This document shows, in pieces, positions 8,023-9,922 of a stretch of DNA of 9,922 nucleotides (position 1 is its first letter; each line of letters opens with the position of its first letter). Made by a program: the position numbers and the translations under genes. The notes below the pieces were generated by a model, which did no database searches, had not been told where the DNA came from, and was given only the letters and a program-made list of their open reading frames with translations. Source of the DNA: Pseudomonadota bacterium (GTDB taxonomy: Bacteria; Pseudomonadota; Gammaproteobacteria; Burkholderiales; SG8-39); contig JAJZUK010000015.1 of the NCBI GenBank assembly GCA_021847125.1, positions 1 through 9,922 on the forward strand, given 5' to 3'.

Positions 8023-9922
<1,900 letters not shown>

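Overview
The window reads as chromosomal DNA of a high-GC proteobacterium. A betaproteobacterium is the most likely source, judged from the strongly GC-ending codons, the glmU-glmS pair and the GltB/GltD sequences. I did not confirm this by any search. No phage, IS element, CRISPR array, rRNA or tRNA gene is visible.

Layout. Positions 1-3009 hold glmS (cut by the left edge) and glmU on the minus strand. They abut with no gap, glmU first, and supply UDP-N-acetylglucosamine for peptidoglycan and LPS. Positions about 3055-4075 (plus strand) hold a damaged acyl-CoA dehydrogenase gene: its N-terminus is missing and it has a frameshift in a GC dinucleotide run. Positions 4278-6344 (plus strand) hold a secreted lipoprotein built of about five bacterial Ig-like domains. 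The last domain carries an insertion with two calcium-loop-like motifs. This gene sits behind an AT-rich leader and looks lower in GC than its neighbours. Positions 6479-9922 (minus strand) hold gltD and the C-terminal part of gltB (cut by the right edge), the two subunits of NADPH glutamate synthase.

How the genes fit together. GltBD makes glutamate from glutamine and 2-oxoglutarate. GlmS uses glutamine to make glucosamine-6-phosphate, and GlmU completes the route to UDP-GlcNAc. The two blocks share glutamine metabolism but are separate transcription units. The acyl-CoA dehydrogenase remnant and the Ig-like lipoprotein are the accessory, variable part between two housekeeping blocks.

No gene-free stretch exceeds 300 bases; the gaps are about 45 (3010-3054), 202 (4076-4277), 134 (6345-6478) and 101 (7922-8022) bases. 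I found no convincing new multi-gene system. The items most worth a second look are the Ig-like lipoprotein with its Ca-loop insertion, and the decaying or mis-sequenced acyl-CoA dehydrogenase with Asp at the catalytic-base position.
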